From NCBI RefSeq assembly GCF_038008685.1, contig NZ_JBBOZQ010000001.1, positions 3,224,001-3,288,000 of the forward strand: a stretch of 64,000 nt of DNA, given 5' to 3'. Positions 36,290 to 43,325 of this stretch are shown in pieces. Origin of the DNA: Lysinibacillus sp. FSL W8-0992. Lineage in GTDB: Bacteria > Bacillota > Bacilli > Bacillales_A > Planococcaceae. Numbering within the stretch: the first letter of the stretch is position 1; each line of letters starts with the position of its first letter. The position numbers were made by a program, and so were the translations under genes. The notes below the pieces were generated by a model. The model saw only the letters and a list, made by a program, of their open reading frames with translations, ran no database searches and was not told the DNA's origin.

Positions 36290-38042
36290 CCATTACATAC
36301 GCACCTATTTTTTAAAAAACTTAATTAGCTTATTAATACCAATGCTTATTCCACTCATTGTATTAGGGGCATTATCCATTTTTTTAATTCAACAATATGT
36401 ATTACAGGATATTATTGATCGCAATACAGATCTTTTAACGCAAACAAAGGAAAATATCGAGCTTATTTTTTATGAGCTCGATTCGTTAAATAGCTATATT
36501 ATTTCTAGTACAAATCAATTTGACAACCTGCAGCAGCTTATGGATAAGCCAACACTTACTCACCAAGACTATAAGGACCTTGTCACATTAAAAAATTTTA
36601 TTGATGCACCAAAAGAAGCTAGAGAATATATCCACTCGATATACATCTATGTAAAAAACGATTCTGGAAAGTATTTATCGACGACAACAACTGGTTTGGT
36701 CGAATTAAGAAATACACTCGATTTTAATTGGTATCATAGCTTTGTGACCCATCTCGGCTATGAGGAAACGTGGGCTGAATCAAGGACCATTAAACGTATA
36801 ACGAATAACCAAATGGATACACCTTTAAATATTATTACGATGTATCGGACCATTCCTAAAAATAACGGCGTGCTTGTGTTAAATATTAAGGCAGACTATT
36901 TACAGCAACAGCTCGCGTCATTGTCAACGACAGTTGGACGCAATTTAGTCATCGTGGACAATAAAAATAATATTATTTTTAACGAGCAAAATTATGAGCT
37001 AGGTAACCGAATTATACAAAGGCTAACATCTAATCCTAATTCATTTTTTGATATGACGATTGATGGCAAGCCATACGTTATTTCTAAAATGGAGTCATCA
37101 AAATATGACTGGACATTTTTATCGATCAATCCTAAAACGAGTCTTTATCAAGTACCAAAGAAGCTGTTGAAGCTTGTATTATTTCTTTCCGCGATTTGCA
37201 TCATCGGCAGTGTCATCTATGCCTACTGGGTAACAAGAAAAGCAACTGTGCATATGCGAAAGATATTAGCTATTTTCCAATCTGCTGAACAGGGCGGTGC
37301 ATTACCTGACATTTCAATCCCTGTTAATGATGTATATAGTCTAATTACACATAAAGTTTTATTGAATTTTACGGAACAAAATACTTTGAAAAGAAAGCTA
37401 GCTGAGAAAAAATACAAGGAGCAAACGTTAGAACTAGCCGCCCTACAATCCCAATTGAACCCACATTTTTTATTTAACACACTGGAAACATTGAACTGGC
37501 GCGCGATATCGTTGACAGGGAAACCAAATGAATTAAACGACATGATTGATAATTTAGCAACGATTCTCCGCTACTCACTAGATGATGAATCAAGTATGGT
37601 TCCTATAATGGAGGAAATTAAATACACGAAGCATTATATTGATATTTTGAAAGCGCGTCATCAAAATCAATTTCACGTTCTATGGGAATATGATGATGAT
37701 ATTGTGCCATTTAAAGTGAAAAAGTTGACGATTCAGCCATTAATTGAAAATGCCATCGAGCATGGGAAACCAAAAAAGCAGCTTTGTCAGATTAAAATTA
37801 AAATGACCGTTCAAGCCGATTTGATGACCTTAGTCGTTATCGATAATGGAAAAGGCATGGACAGAAGTCAGCTACAAATCGTACGTGAGCGTCTTCAGCA
37901 AAATGAGCAATACAGCCATATTGGGTTAAGTAATACACACAAGCGACTCCTCGTCGCCTTTGGTGAGCATGGAGGGCTTACGATTTTAAGCAAAAAAGGT
38001 TGGGGAACAGTCGTTAAGATGAAGATTCCGTTGAAAATATAA
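36282..38042 (+). CDS. YesM-type sensor histidine kinase
   Basis: About 586 residues. TM1 (RTYFLKNLISLLIPMLIPLI), an extracytoplasmic sensor of about 250 residues, then TM2 (LLKLVLFLSAICIIGSVIY) precede a HAMP-like linker. The LytS/YesM-type phospho-acceptor is QSQLNPHFLFNTLETLNW and the HATPase motifs are TIQPLIENAIEHG and DNGKGMD. It phosphorylates the AraC-type regulator encoded just upstream. The frame is open further upstream; TTG at 36282 overlapping the regulator stop is the most plausible start given GAGGAG at 36263, though spacing is long. Confidence 0.85.
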   Translation: MTNHYIRTYFLKNLISLLIPMLIPLIVLGALSIFLIQQYVLQDIIDRNTDLLTQTKENIELIFYELDSLNSYIISSTNQFDNLQQLMDKPTLTHQDYKDLVTLKNFIDAPKEAREYIHSIYIYVKNDSGKYLSTTTTGLVELRNTLDFNWYHSFVTHLGYEETWAESRTIKRITNNQMDTPLNIITMYRTIPKNNGVLVLNIKADYLQQQLASLSTTVGRNLVIVDNKNNIIFNEQNYELGNRIIQRLTSNPNSFFDMTIDGKPYVISKMESSKYDWTFLSINPKTSLYQVPKKLLKLVLFLSAICIIGSVIYAYWVTRKATVHMRKILAIFQSAEQGGALPDISIPVNDVYSLITHKVLLNFTEQNTLKRKLAEKKYKEQTLELAALQSQLNPHFLFNTLETLNWRAISLTGKPNELNDMIDNLATILRYSLDDESSMVPIMEEIKYTKHYIDILKARHQNQFHVLWEYDDDIVPFKVKKLTIQPLIENAIEHGKPKKQLCQIKIKMTVQADLMTLVVIDNGKGMDRSQLQIVRERLQQNEQYSHIGLSNTHKRLLVAFGEHGGLTILSKKGWGTVVKMKIPLKI

Positions 38043-38053
38043 ACGATTGCGCA

Positions 38054-38096
38054 AAAAAGCTAGTGCTATATCCATTTAGCACTAGCTTTCATTTTA
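38054..38096. terminator. Bidirectional terminator
   Basis: AAAGCTAGTGCTA pairs with TAGCACTAGCTTT between convergent kinase and SCO1 genes. ATTTT follows on plus and TTTTTTGCGC on minus. Confidence 0.8.
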
Positions 38097-38708
38097 TAAG
38101 TTTTCCTCTATATATGTTTCTAAATCGCCCACGATCGTATCGATTGGTACATCTGATGCGTCCTTCGCATAGCCGTCATATTGCTTTACAAGGATACCAT
38201 CTTTATCGACTAAGAAAAATTGGATACCGTGGATAACTTGATCTGAATTCGGGTCATCTTTTACTAGTAATTTTGTGGATTTCACTGCAAATTGCTCAAT
38301 ATATGACTGAGAATACCCCGTAAGGAGATTCCATTTCGATTCATCAGGCACAGTATATCTCGCTAAATAGTCAGCTAGCACTTCAGGTGTATCAACTTCG
38401 GGATCTACTGAAAAAGCGACAAGATTATAATCCTCTATTCCTTTTTTCATAAGCTTTTCTTGTATTTGCGTCATGTTAAACGTCATTGGTGGACAAACTG
38501 AATTACAATTCGTAAAAATATACATACCTAACCAAGGTTTGCCTTTTAAACTTTCAAGTGAAATATTTTCTCCACGTTGATTGACATGGTCAAAATCTTG
38601 TATTTCATAACTATAATCAGCTTTAAACTTCACATTTCCACATGCACTAAGTGCTGTAACTAACGCTAATAGTAACACGAATCCTATTACCTTATTTTTC
38701 ATCTTCAC
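38094..38708 (-). CDS. SCO1/SenC-family lipoprotein (copper delivery to cytochrome oxidase)
   Basis: 204 residues. Lipobox LSACGN near residue 22. The thioredoxin-like fold has the Cu-binding Cys pair in FTNCNSVCPPMT (CxxxC) and the third ligand His in DQVIHGIQFFLVDKDG. SCO proteins insert copper into the CuA site of cytochrome c oxidase at the outer membrane face. The gene stands alone; no cox genes are near. Resemblance to B. subtilis YpmQ/BsSco is good. Confidence 0.9.
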   Translation of the reverse strand: MKMKNKVIGFVLLLALVTALSACGNVKFKADYSYEIQDFDHVNQRGENISLESLKGKPWLGMYIFTNCNSVCPPMTFNMTQIQEKLMKKGIEDYNLVAFSVDPEVDTPEVLADYLARYTVPDESKWNLLTGYSQSYIEQFAVKSTKLLVKDDPNSDQVIHGIQFFLVDKDGILVKQYDGYAKDASDVPIDTIVGDLETYIEENL

Positions 38709-38787
38709 ACACTCCCTACCAACATTACCCTCATCTTATCGAATGGTGTAAGCGTTGACAACTACCTGTAGTGACAGCTTTCTTACA

Positions 38788-38864
38788 TCTTTGTGAAATC
38801 ACCTATTCTTAATCGAAACAAGCACATCATGTATCGCATCTAGCTTTACTTCGACGCGGTGCAA
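38788..38864. repeat. 77-bp direct repeat, left copy
   Basis: 75 of 77 bases match 39884-39960 in the same orientation. It covers the C-terminal coding part of the yvrJ pseudogene. The two copies bracket the toxin-antitoxin genes. Confidence 0.9.
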
Positions 38865-38929
38865 AACAAAATAACAGTAGAAATGCTGCCGCCACCCAAT
38901 TCAATCCAGTACATCAAAAAATTAGACAT
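38799..38929 (-). pseudogene. yvrJ: yvrJ pseudogene (frameshifted)
   Basis: The minus strand reads MSNFLMYWIELGGGSIST... in one frame, then HRVEVKLDAIHDVLVSIK-NR in another. The second part is the C-terminus of the intact YvrJ at 39895-40023 with Asn for Asp. One missing T in the TTTTG run around 38866 explains the shift. No ribosome site precedes the ATG. The likely origin is duplication of yvrJ. A sequencing error in a homopolymer would be the main alternative. Confidence 0.65.
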
Positions 38930-39094
38930 GTTGTGTTGAAATTTAACAAAATAGTCTATCGAATTATAGTAAAATCTCAATGAATATACTGAAAAGCTTG
39001 ATAGATTGACGCAATTTGCTATGATTTATTTAAAGGATTGCACACCGTCTATGCTTAATATATATAGTTGTATTTAAATAAGGCGGTGAGTTTA

Positions 39095-39286
39095 ATGTGT
39101 GATAAGGAGGAAAAAAAAGATATGACAACTACTGAAACTATAAAAAAAGTCTCAAACAAGTCCATTCCCTCTACTAGAAATCATCAAATATCAAATGCAA
39201 TTCAAGAAGTTGATTTAATTGAACAAAGCTTACTACCTAAAAAGTCAGCACGTTCTTTTTTAAAAGATTTACGTGAAGAGAAATAG
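39095..39286 (+). CDS. Putative antitoxin of RelE-type module
   Basis: 63 residues, Lys/Glu/Ser-rich, ending QSLLPKKSARSFLKDLREEK. I do not recognise a DNA-binding fold. Identification as antitoxin rests on its size and its position 2 bp upstream of a RelE/ParE-like toxin gene. ATG 39095 follows GGCGGTGAG at ideal spacing. ATG 39122 (MTTTETIKK) after AAGGAGG is a real alternative, giving 54 residues. The pair lies between 77-bp direct repeats. Confidence 0.65.
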   Translation: MCDKEEKKDMTTTETIKKVSNKSIPSTRNHQISNAIQEVDLIEQSLLPKKSARSFLKDLREEK

Positions 39287-39288
39287 TA

Positions 39289-39663
39289 ATGAAGTATAGA
39301 GTTAACACAACTCCTACATTTGAAAAGGAGTTTAAGCGATTACTAAAGCGGTATCCAAAGATAGTTGATGATTTTGAAGCATTAATTGATGAAATCGAAG
39401 TAGGTGCTGAATTAGGCGAACCTATTCAGGGTATAGGTGTAAAATTCGAAAATAGTAAAAAAAGGTTTAAAATTTTCAAAAAAAGAATGGCAAATACAAG
39501 TGCGAAGCAAGGTAAGTCTGGTGGATTTCGAGTTATTATTTATTTGATTACAAGTAATAATCTATTATATTTATTGGATATATACTCGAAAAATGAACAA
39601 GAAAATATTTCTACAAAAGATATTATAAACTTAATTAAAAAGAATGAACCACAACTTAAATAA
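39289..39663 (+). CDS. RelE/ParE-family toxin
   Basis: 124 residues: MKYRVNTTPTFEKEFKRLLK is the typical RelE-fold start (beta-1 and the first helices). The basic centre RFKIFKKRMANTSAKQGKSG with GFRVIIYLIT-type strands and YLLDIYSKNEQENIS at the end is the usual layout of RelE/HigB mRNA interferases. It would cleave mRNA on the ribosome when freed from its antitoxin. The start lies 2 bp after the upstream stop with only GAAGAG as ribosome site, so translation is probably coupled. Confidence 0.8.
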   Translation: MKYRVNTTPTFEKEFKRLLKRYPKIVDDFEALIDEIEVGAELGEPIQGIGVKFENSKKRFKIFKKRMANTSAKQGKSGGFRVIIYLITSNNLLYLLDIYSKNEQENISTKDIINLIKKNEPQLK

Positions 39664-39726
39664 TGTTAAGTTTAAAAAAAGAAAACTGCGACGTTTCTAG
39701 ATTAACGTGACGCTCACAATAAGTGT

Positions 39727-39789
39727 CCGCTATAGCGACATCAAGTTTTACAGAAAAAGTGTTAGATATTAAATAATCTAACACTTTTT
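39727..39789 (+). repeat. Composite CCGCTATAGCG + terminator element, copy A
   Basis: CCGCTATAGCGACATC, then 11 bases, then a hairpin AAAAAGTGTTAGAT / ATCTAACACTTTTT (39754-39789). The hairpin can terminate the toxin gene. The same composite, same 11-base gap, recurs inverted at 59006-59074. Confidence 0.75.
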
Positions 39790-39883
39790 CTCATTGTGTT
39801 TCACACTCTATATTGTCAATTTAATTGAGGAATGTCGTGGTAGCATGCAAAAAAAAGTTAGCCTATCACTTTAGCATAATGCT

Positions 39884-39960
39884 TCTTTGTGAAATCACCT
39901 ATCCTTAATCGAAACAAGCACATCATGTATCGCATCTAGCTTTACTTCAACGCGGTGCAA
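39884..39960. repeat. 77-bp direct repeat, right copy
   Basis: Lies within intact yvrJ and differs from 38788-38864 at two positions only. Confidence 0.9.
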
Positions 39961-40023
39961 TAAATAAAACGACATGAGAATCGGAAAGCCAATATTGGAT
40001 ACCATATTCAGCCACTGTTCCAT
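39895..40023 (-). CDS. yvrJ: YvrJ family small protein
   Basis: 42 residues: MEQWLNMVSNIGFPILMSFY, then LLHRVEVKLDAIHDVLVSIK-DR. An N-terminal amphipathic/TM helix and a short charged helix are the YvrJ pattern. AAAGGAGG precedes the ATG at a good distance, so it is surely translated. It is third in a conserved row with DUF1659 and DUF2922 genes. The function of this trio is unknown to me. Its C-terminal half is duplicated in the pseudogene 1 kb away. Confidence 0.85.
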   Translation of the reverse strand: MEQWLNMVSNIGFPILMSFYLLHRVEVKLDAIHDVLVSIKDR

Positions 40024-40060
40024 ACCGCACCCTCCTTTCGACATTTTGCTAACGTCTTAA

Positions 40061-40094
40061 AAATGGTCTTTGCAGCTTAGTGCAAAGACCATTT
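40061..40094 (-). terminator. Hairpin between DUF2922 gene and yvrJ
   Basis: AAATGGTCTTTGCA pairs perfectly with TGCAAAGACCATTT, followed by TTTAAG on the minus strand. It would terminate or attenuate before yvrJ. Confidence 0.75.
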
Positions 40095-40097
40095 CAA

Positions 40098-40322
40098 TCA
40101 ATTCATACCTAGTTCAAATTCTGAAACTTGACGATCAATTATTCGTGCACCTTTCATGCCAACAAAAGCACCAGCTTGTCCACCAAATACACTGTTCGTA
40201 ATAATCGTTTGCATTACTTGTTGAATTTCAGCAGGTGTAACATTTGGCTTCGGTGCATCAATCGCAATCGTCGCCGTCTTCCCCATCTCTGTTTCAAACT
40301 GTAACTCTAACACTTTTGCCAT
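40098..40322 (-). CDS. DUF2922 family protein
   Basis: 74 residues: MAKVLELQFETEMGKTATIA, followed by IDAPKPNVTPAEIQQVMQTI and ITNSVFGGQAGAFVGMKGA. This is the DUF2922 pattern of a small mixed alpha/beta protein. Cytosolic, no signal. AGGGGTGATTAAA precedes ATG 40322. It forms an operon with the DUF1659 gene upstream (27 bp gap); both domain families regularly co-occur in Bacilli, role unknown. Confidence 0.85.
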   Translation of the reverse strand: MAKVLELQFETEMGKTATIAIDAPKPNVTPAEIQQVMQTIITNSVFGGQAGAFVGMKGARIIDRQVSEFELGMN

Positions 40323-40349
40323 TTTAATCACCCCTTGTTTTTACTGGAT

Positions 40350-40565
40350 TTACGATAATTCTGTTGTTTCTTGCTTCATAATACTGTCGAGTGGCTGAGA
40401 TGAAAGACTTGCAATCGCTTTAGCTACCGCTACTAACGCCGCTGTTGTATGCGTACCATTTAAATTACGGTATGTTTTGATTGCGAACTTCGGCTCATTT
40501 TTTTCATTGTGTCCTGCTAAATACTTTAAGCGAAGCGTAGCACCTAAAAAATTCGTTTTTTGCAT
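40350..40565 (-). CDS. DUF1659 family protein
   Basis: 71 residues: MQKTNFLGATLRLKYLAGHN, then EPKFAIKTYRNLNGTHTTAA and a C-terminal helix. Typical DUF1659, a beta-rich small protein. AAAGGGGGTGTTACCG precedes ATG 40565, so the in-frame upstream codons are not used. First gene of the DUF1659-DUF2922-yvrJ row. Confidence 0.85.
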   Translation of the reverse strand: MQKTNFLGATLRLKYLAGHNEKNEPKFAIKTYRNLNGTHTTAALVAVAKAIASLSSQPLDSIMKQETTELS

Positions 40566-40694
40566 CGGTAACACCCCCTTTCTGCACACTATATACGTCT
40601 ATTTCTTATGCAAAGGGACATTAATTTGAAATTTTATTTTGAAACAAGCAGCAGTTTACCACCACAAAATAAACTACCGTGAAAAATACACTAC

Positions 40695-40725
40695 TAAAAA
40701 AGCCGTCCGACTATCCGAACGACTT
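40695..40725 (-). terminator. Terminator of the NUDIX gene
   Basis: Minus strand GTCGTTCG pairs with CGGACGGC (two wobbles) around GATAGT, then TTTTTT. Confidence 0.75.
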
Positions 40726-40780
40726 TACAATAATTTATTTATTTCTTTAGAGTAAGAAGGTTCCTAACTCAAGTAGCTAT

Positions 40781-41209
40781 TCAAAGCAAATCGAATAATC
40801 CATCGGGAACTAAAGTTAATTTATTATTTGTAAAATCACTAATTGCCTTCCATAGCAATTTGAACGTTGCACCATTATCTTCTTTTCCAAGAAAAGAAGG
40901 GTTTGCATAAAAGGACTTGTCTACAAATTCAGCATCATATACAAATACTACTTCGTGTCCAAGGTCACCGTTATATGTAAATATGTTTTCAATTGTTCCT
41001 ATATAGTTTAAATTATGTATATTTGCCTCTATTTCTTCAAGTACTTCTCTCTGTATTGCTTGCGCACTTGTCTCTCCGAATTCAATTTTCCCACCAATTG
41101 GCCGATAGTAAAATTCCCCTTTTACTTCATCAAAACCTTCGGCGACAAGTATTAAATCGTCATTTCTAAATAGACAGATTGCTTTTGCTATAATTTGCTC
41201 AGCCCTCAT
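40781..41209 (-). CDS. NUDIX hydrolase
   Basis: 142 residues with a complete Nudix box GGKIEFGETSAQAIQREVLEE (41 residues in from the start; Gx5Ex7REUxEE satisfied), so it should hydrolyse a nucleoside-diphosphate-linked compound with Mg2+. The surrounding FRNDDLILVAEGFDE and YIGTIENIFTY are general Nudix strands; substrate cannot be predicted. The ATG follows GGAGGTATAG. A small membrane-protein frame lies just upstream on the same strand. Confidence 0.9.
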   Translation of the reverse strand: MRAEQIIAKAICLFRNDDLILVAEGFDEVKGEFYYRPIGGKIEFGETSAQAIQREVLEEIEANIHNLNYIGTIENIFTYNGDLGHEVVFVYDAEFVDKSFYANPSFLGKEDNGATFKLLWKAISDFTNNKLTLVPDGLFDLL

Positions 41210-41273
41210 TCTATACCTCCAAACGCCAACCGTCAGTGAATACTTCTTTTTAATACCAATTAGGTACTGCTCA

Positions 41274-41450
41274 TCACGGATTGGTCTTATTTATTTTCTC
41301 AGATATGATATGGCAAATCATAATCGTAAATGTAAATATAAATGTATGCATCAATGCTTCAAGAAAAGGATATTTACGGTTAAATAGTTGAACAACTAGC
41401 ATTAAAATAAAAGCTAAACTATAAAAACTATAAAAAAATGTTCTTTTCAA
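41274..41450 (-). CDS. Possible small membrane protein (58 residues)
   Basis: TTG start (KRTFFYSFYSLAFILMLVVQ follows), two hydrophobic helices (about 8-21 and 34-50) separated by FNRKYPFLEAL, and a polar tail SEKINKTNP. AGGAAGTGG lies 9 bases upstream. The regular hydrophobic pattern supports a real gene, but I do not recognise a family and the start is weak. Confidence 0.45.
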   Translation of the reverse strand: MKRTFFYSFYSLAFILMLVVQLFNRKYPFLEALMHTFIFTFTIMICHIISEKINKTNP

Positions 41451-41519
41451 ATAAATTTTCCACTTCCTTTATCCTTCATTTTTAACGATAGAGATTTTCT
41501 GACTCCCCCTCTTTAAACG

Positions 41520-42959
41520 TTATTCCGTACTAGTTAAATTTTTCGTTTCTGTAATGTTTAAATTATATTTTTTGAACCTTCTTGCAATATACGCCTGGGT
41601 GACGCCTAGTTTAGCAGCTGTTTTTCTTGTACTTTGAAGTTGATTATACGTTTTTTCAATAATCTCTTTTTCAATATGATTAAGGTATTCGGTTAAGGAT
41701 TGACCTTCAGGCAAGGTATCCAGCATATTAGCTGTCTCTTCATGTCGAAAGTCACTCGGAAGGTCCTGTTCATTAATCACTTTATTGGGAGCTGTAATGA
41801 CCAATCGTTCTAATAGATTTTCTAATTCTCTAATATTTCCTGGCCAATCGTAGTTATATAAAATATTAGTTAGTTTACCAGATAAGCTACGGTCTTTTTG
41901 ATATTTATTATTATATTTTTTTAAGAAAAAATCTAAAAGAGGTACGATATCTTCCCTGCGTTCCCTCAAAGGAGGGATAGTTAGTGGCAAGATATTTAAG
42001 CGGTAATATAAATCAGCCCGAAATTGTCCAGCTTTCGTCATTTCTAGTAAATTAGCATTTGAGCCAGCAATGACTCGAACGTCTGCTTGATGGACTTGTG
42101 TATCTCCAATCGGTGTATACGTTTTATTTTGAAGGAACAAAAGTAATTTAGACTGTATTTGCAATGGGAGTTCACTAATTTCGTCAAGAAATAATATGCC
42201 ATTTTCCGCAGCAGCGATGAGCCCTATTTTTCCGTTATTATTTGCTCCTGTAAATGCACCTTTCTTATAGCCGAAAAGCTCCGATTCAATTAAAGATTCA
42301 GGAATAGCACCACAATTTAAGTGGACAAAAGGTTTGTCACTGCGGTTACTTAATTGGTGCATTTTTTGGGCAAAAGCGCTCTTCCCTACGCCTGTTTCCC
42401 CTGTAATTAAAACGGTTGTATCCACATCTGCCACTTTTTCAAGCCACTCAATAGCAGCGTGAAAAGCTTTACTTTTTCCAACAAATGTTTCTAGCTCTTG
42501 CTCTTTATTTTGATGCCTAATCATTTCCCGAATTTGGTTTTTATAACGTTGTAAAAGATCTTCTGCCTTTTCTAATTCCATATTCATATTAAATGCTTCA
42601 CTTAGCGTGCGAGCATGAGTAACAATAAATTCAATTTCACCATTTTCGTCAGTAATATAATCCCCAGATACTAGTAATTTCTGGTTGTTCTTTATAACTT
42701 GGACTGTATTAACAAACTGCTTATTTTTCAATACAAGACGGGCAATTGAAGGTGAAAATAACCCCCTTTTTTCCATGTCAAATACACTTTGATTGATTAA
42801 GTCCACTTCATCAACATCAAACAGTCCCCGCTTTGCAGCATCATTTACCCAAATGACGGTTCCATTTTTATCAAGTACCCAAATACCATCTTTAATAGTG
42901 TTCATAATATCTAAAAAAAATTGATTCTTTTCATCTTGAAAAAGAGCTAATTTATCCAT
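41520..42959 (-). CDS. Sigma-54-dependent activator with PAS domain (RocR-like)
   Basis: About 479 residues. N-terminal PAS (15-110: IKDGIWVLDKNGTVIWVNDA). The AAA+ domain has Walker A GETGVGKSAFAQKM, the sigma-54 contact loop GAFTGA, Walker B GILFLDEISELPL and the R-finger region FRADLYYRLNILPL. The C-terminal Fis-type HTH is TRKTAAKLGVTQAYIARRFKKY. It activates RNA polymerase-SigL from distant sites. ATG 42959 follows GGTGATTCGA. It is divergent from an aminotransferase operon carrying a -24/-12 promoter and two palindromes, its obvious target. Confidence 0.9.
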   Translation of the reverse strand: MDKLALFQDEKNQFFLDIMNTIKDGIWVLDKNGTVIWVNDAAKRGLFDVDEVDLINQSVFDMEKRGLFSPSIARLVLKNKQFVNTVQVIKNNQKLLVSGDYITDENGEIEFIVTHARTLSEAFNMNMELEKAEDLLQRYKNQIREMIRHQNKEQELETFVGKSKAFHAAIEWLEKVADVDTTVLITGETGVGKSAFAQKMHQLSNRSDKPFVHLNCGAIPESLIESELFGYKKGAFTGANNNGKIGLIAAAENGILFLDEISELPLQIQSKLLLFLQNKTYTPIGDTQVHQADVRVIAGSNANLLEMTKAGQFRADLYYRLNILPLTIPPLRERREDIVPLLDFFLKKYNNKYQKDRSLSGKLTNILYNYDWPGNIRELENLLERLVITAPNKVINEQDLPSDFRHEETANMLDTLPEGQSLTEYLNHIEKEIIEKTYNQLQSTRKTAAKLGVTQAYIARRFKKYNLNITETKNLTSTE

Positions 42960-43097
42960 TCGAATCACCAAATTCTATATTATTTCATTCAATTCTACCA
43001 AAGTTTAATAAATAATCTATAAAAATGAGCCGTTCTATTATTTGTTAATCAATAAAATAATGCCCATTTACAGGTCAATAGTAAAGAAAAACAGTAT

Positions 43098-43116
43098 TTG
43101 ATTCGAAAACGACTCA
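43098..43116. promoter_or_regulatory. Upstream activator site 1 for sigma-54 activator
   Basis: TTGATTCGAAAACGACTCA: half-sites TTGAnTCG and CGAnTCA about a central AAAA. It lies 146 bp from the -12 element and shares its design with site 2. Confidence 0.7.
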
Positions 43117-43172
43117 TTTTTAAACCCTGATGTAGCAAACGATAGCATTTGATATTGGAGAGGTATACAAAA

Positions 43173-43192
43173 TTGAATCGAAAACGAATCAA
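43173..43192. promoter_or_regulatory. Upstream activator site 2 for sigma-54 activator
   Basis: TTGAATCGAAAACGAATCAA has half-sites TTGAnTCG and CGAnTCAA around AAAA. The 75-bp distance to site 1 is about seven helical turns, which suits two dimers on one face. Confidence 0.75.
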
Positions 43193-43261
43193 TGAGTCAA
43201 AATCGAACCAATATTTCAATGAGCTATTTATTGAAAACCTTGATTTATCAATGCTTTCAAA

Positions 43262-43278
43262 TTGGCATGCTTTTTGCA
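43262..43278 (+). promoter_or_regulatory. Sigma-54 (SigL) -24/-12 promoter
   Basis: TTGGCATGCTTTTTGCA matches the TTGGCAC-N5-TTGCA consensus with GG and GC exactly 12 bp apart. The aminotransferase GTG lies about 50 bp downstream. Confidence 0.9.
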
Positions 43279-43325
43279 TATTACTAAACTGTCCCCAAAT
43301 AAATAGATAGGAGAAGGAGAACAAC

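Noticed and set aside
38788..39960. Insertion sequence or integron carrying the toxin-antitoxin pair
   Set aside because: No transposase, terminal inverted repeats or integrase; the flanking repeats are yvrJ copies in direct orientation.
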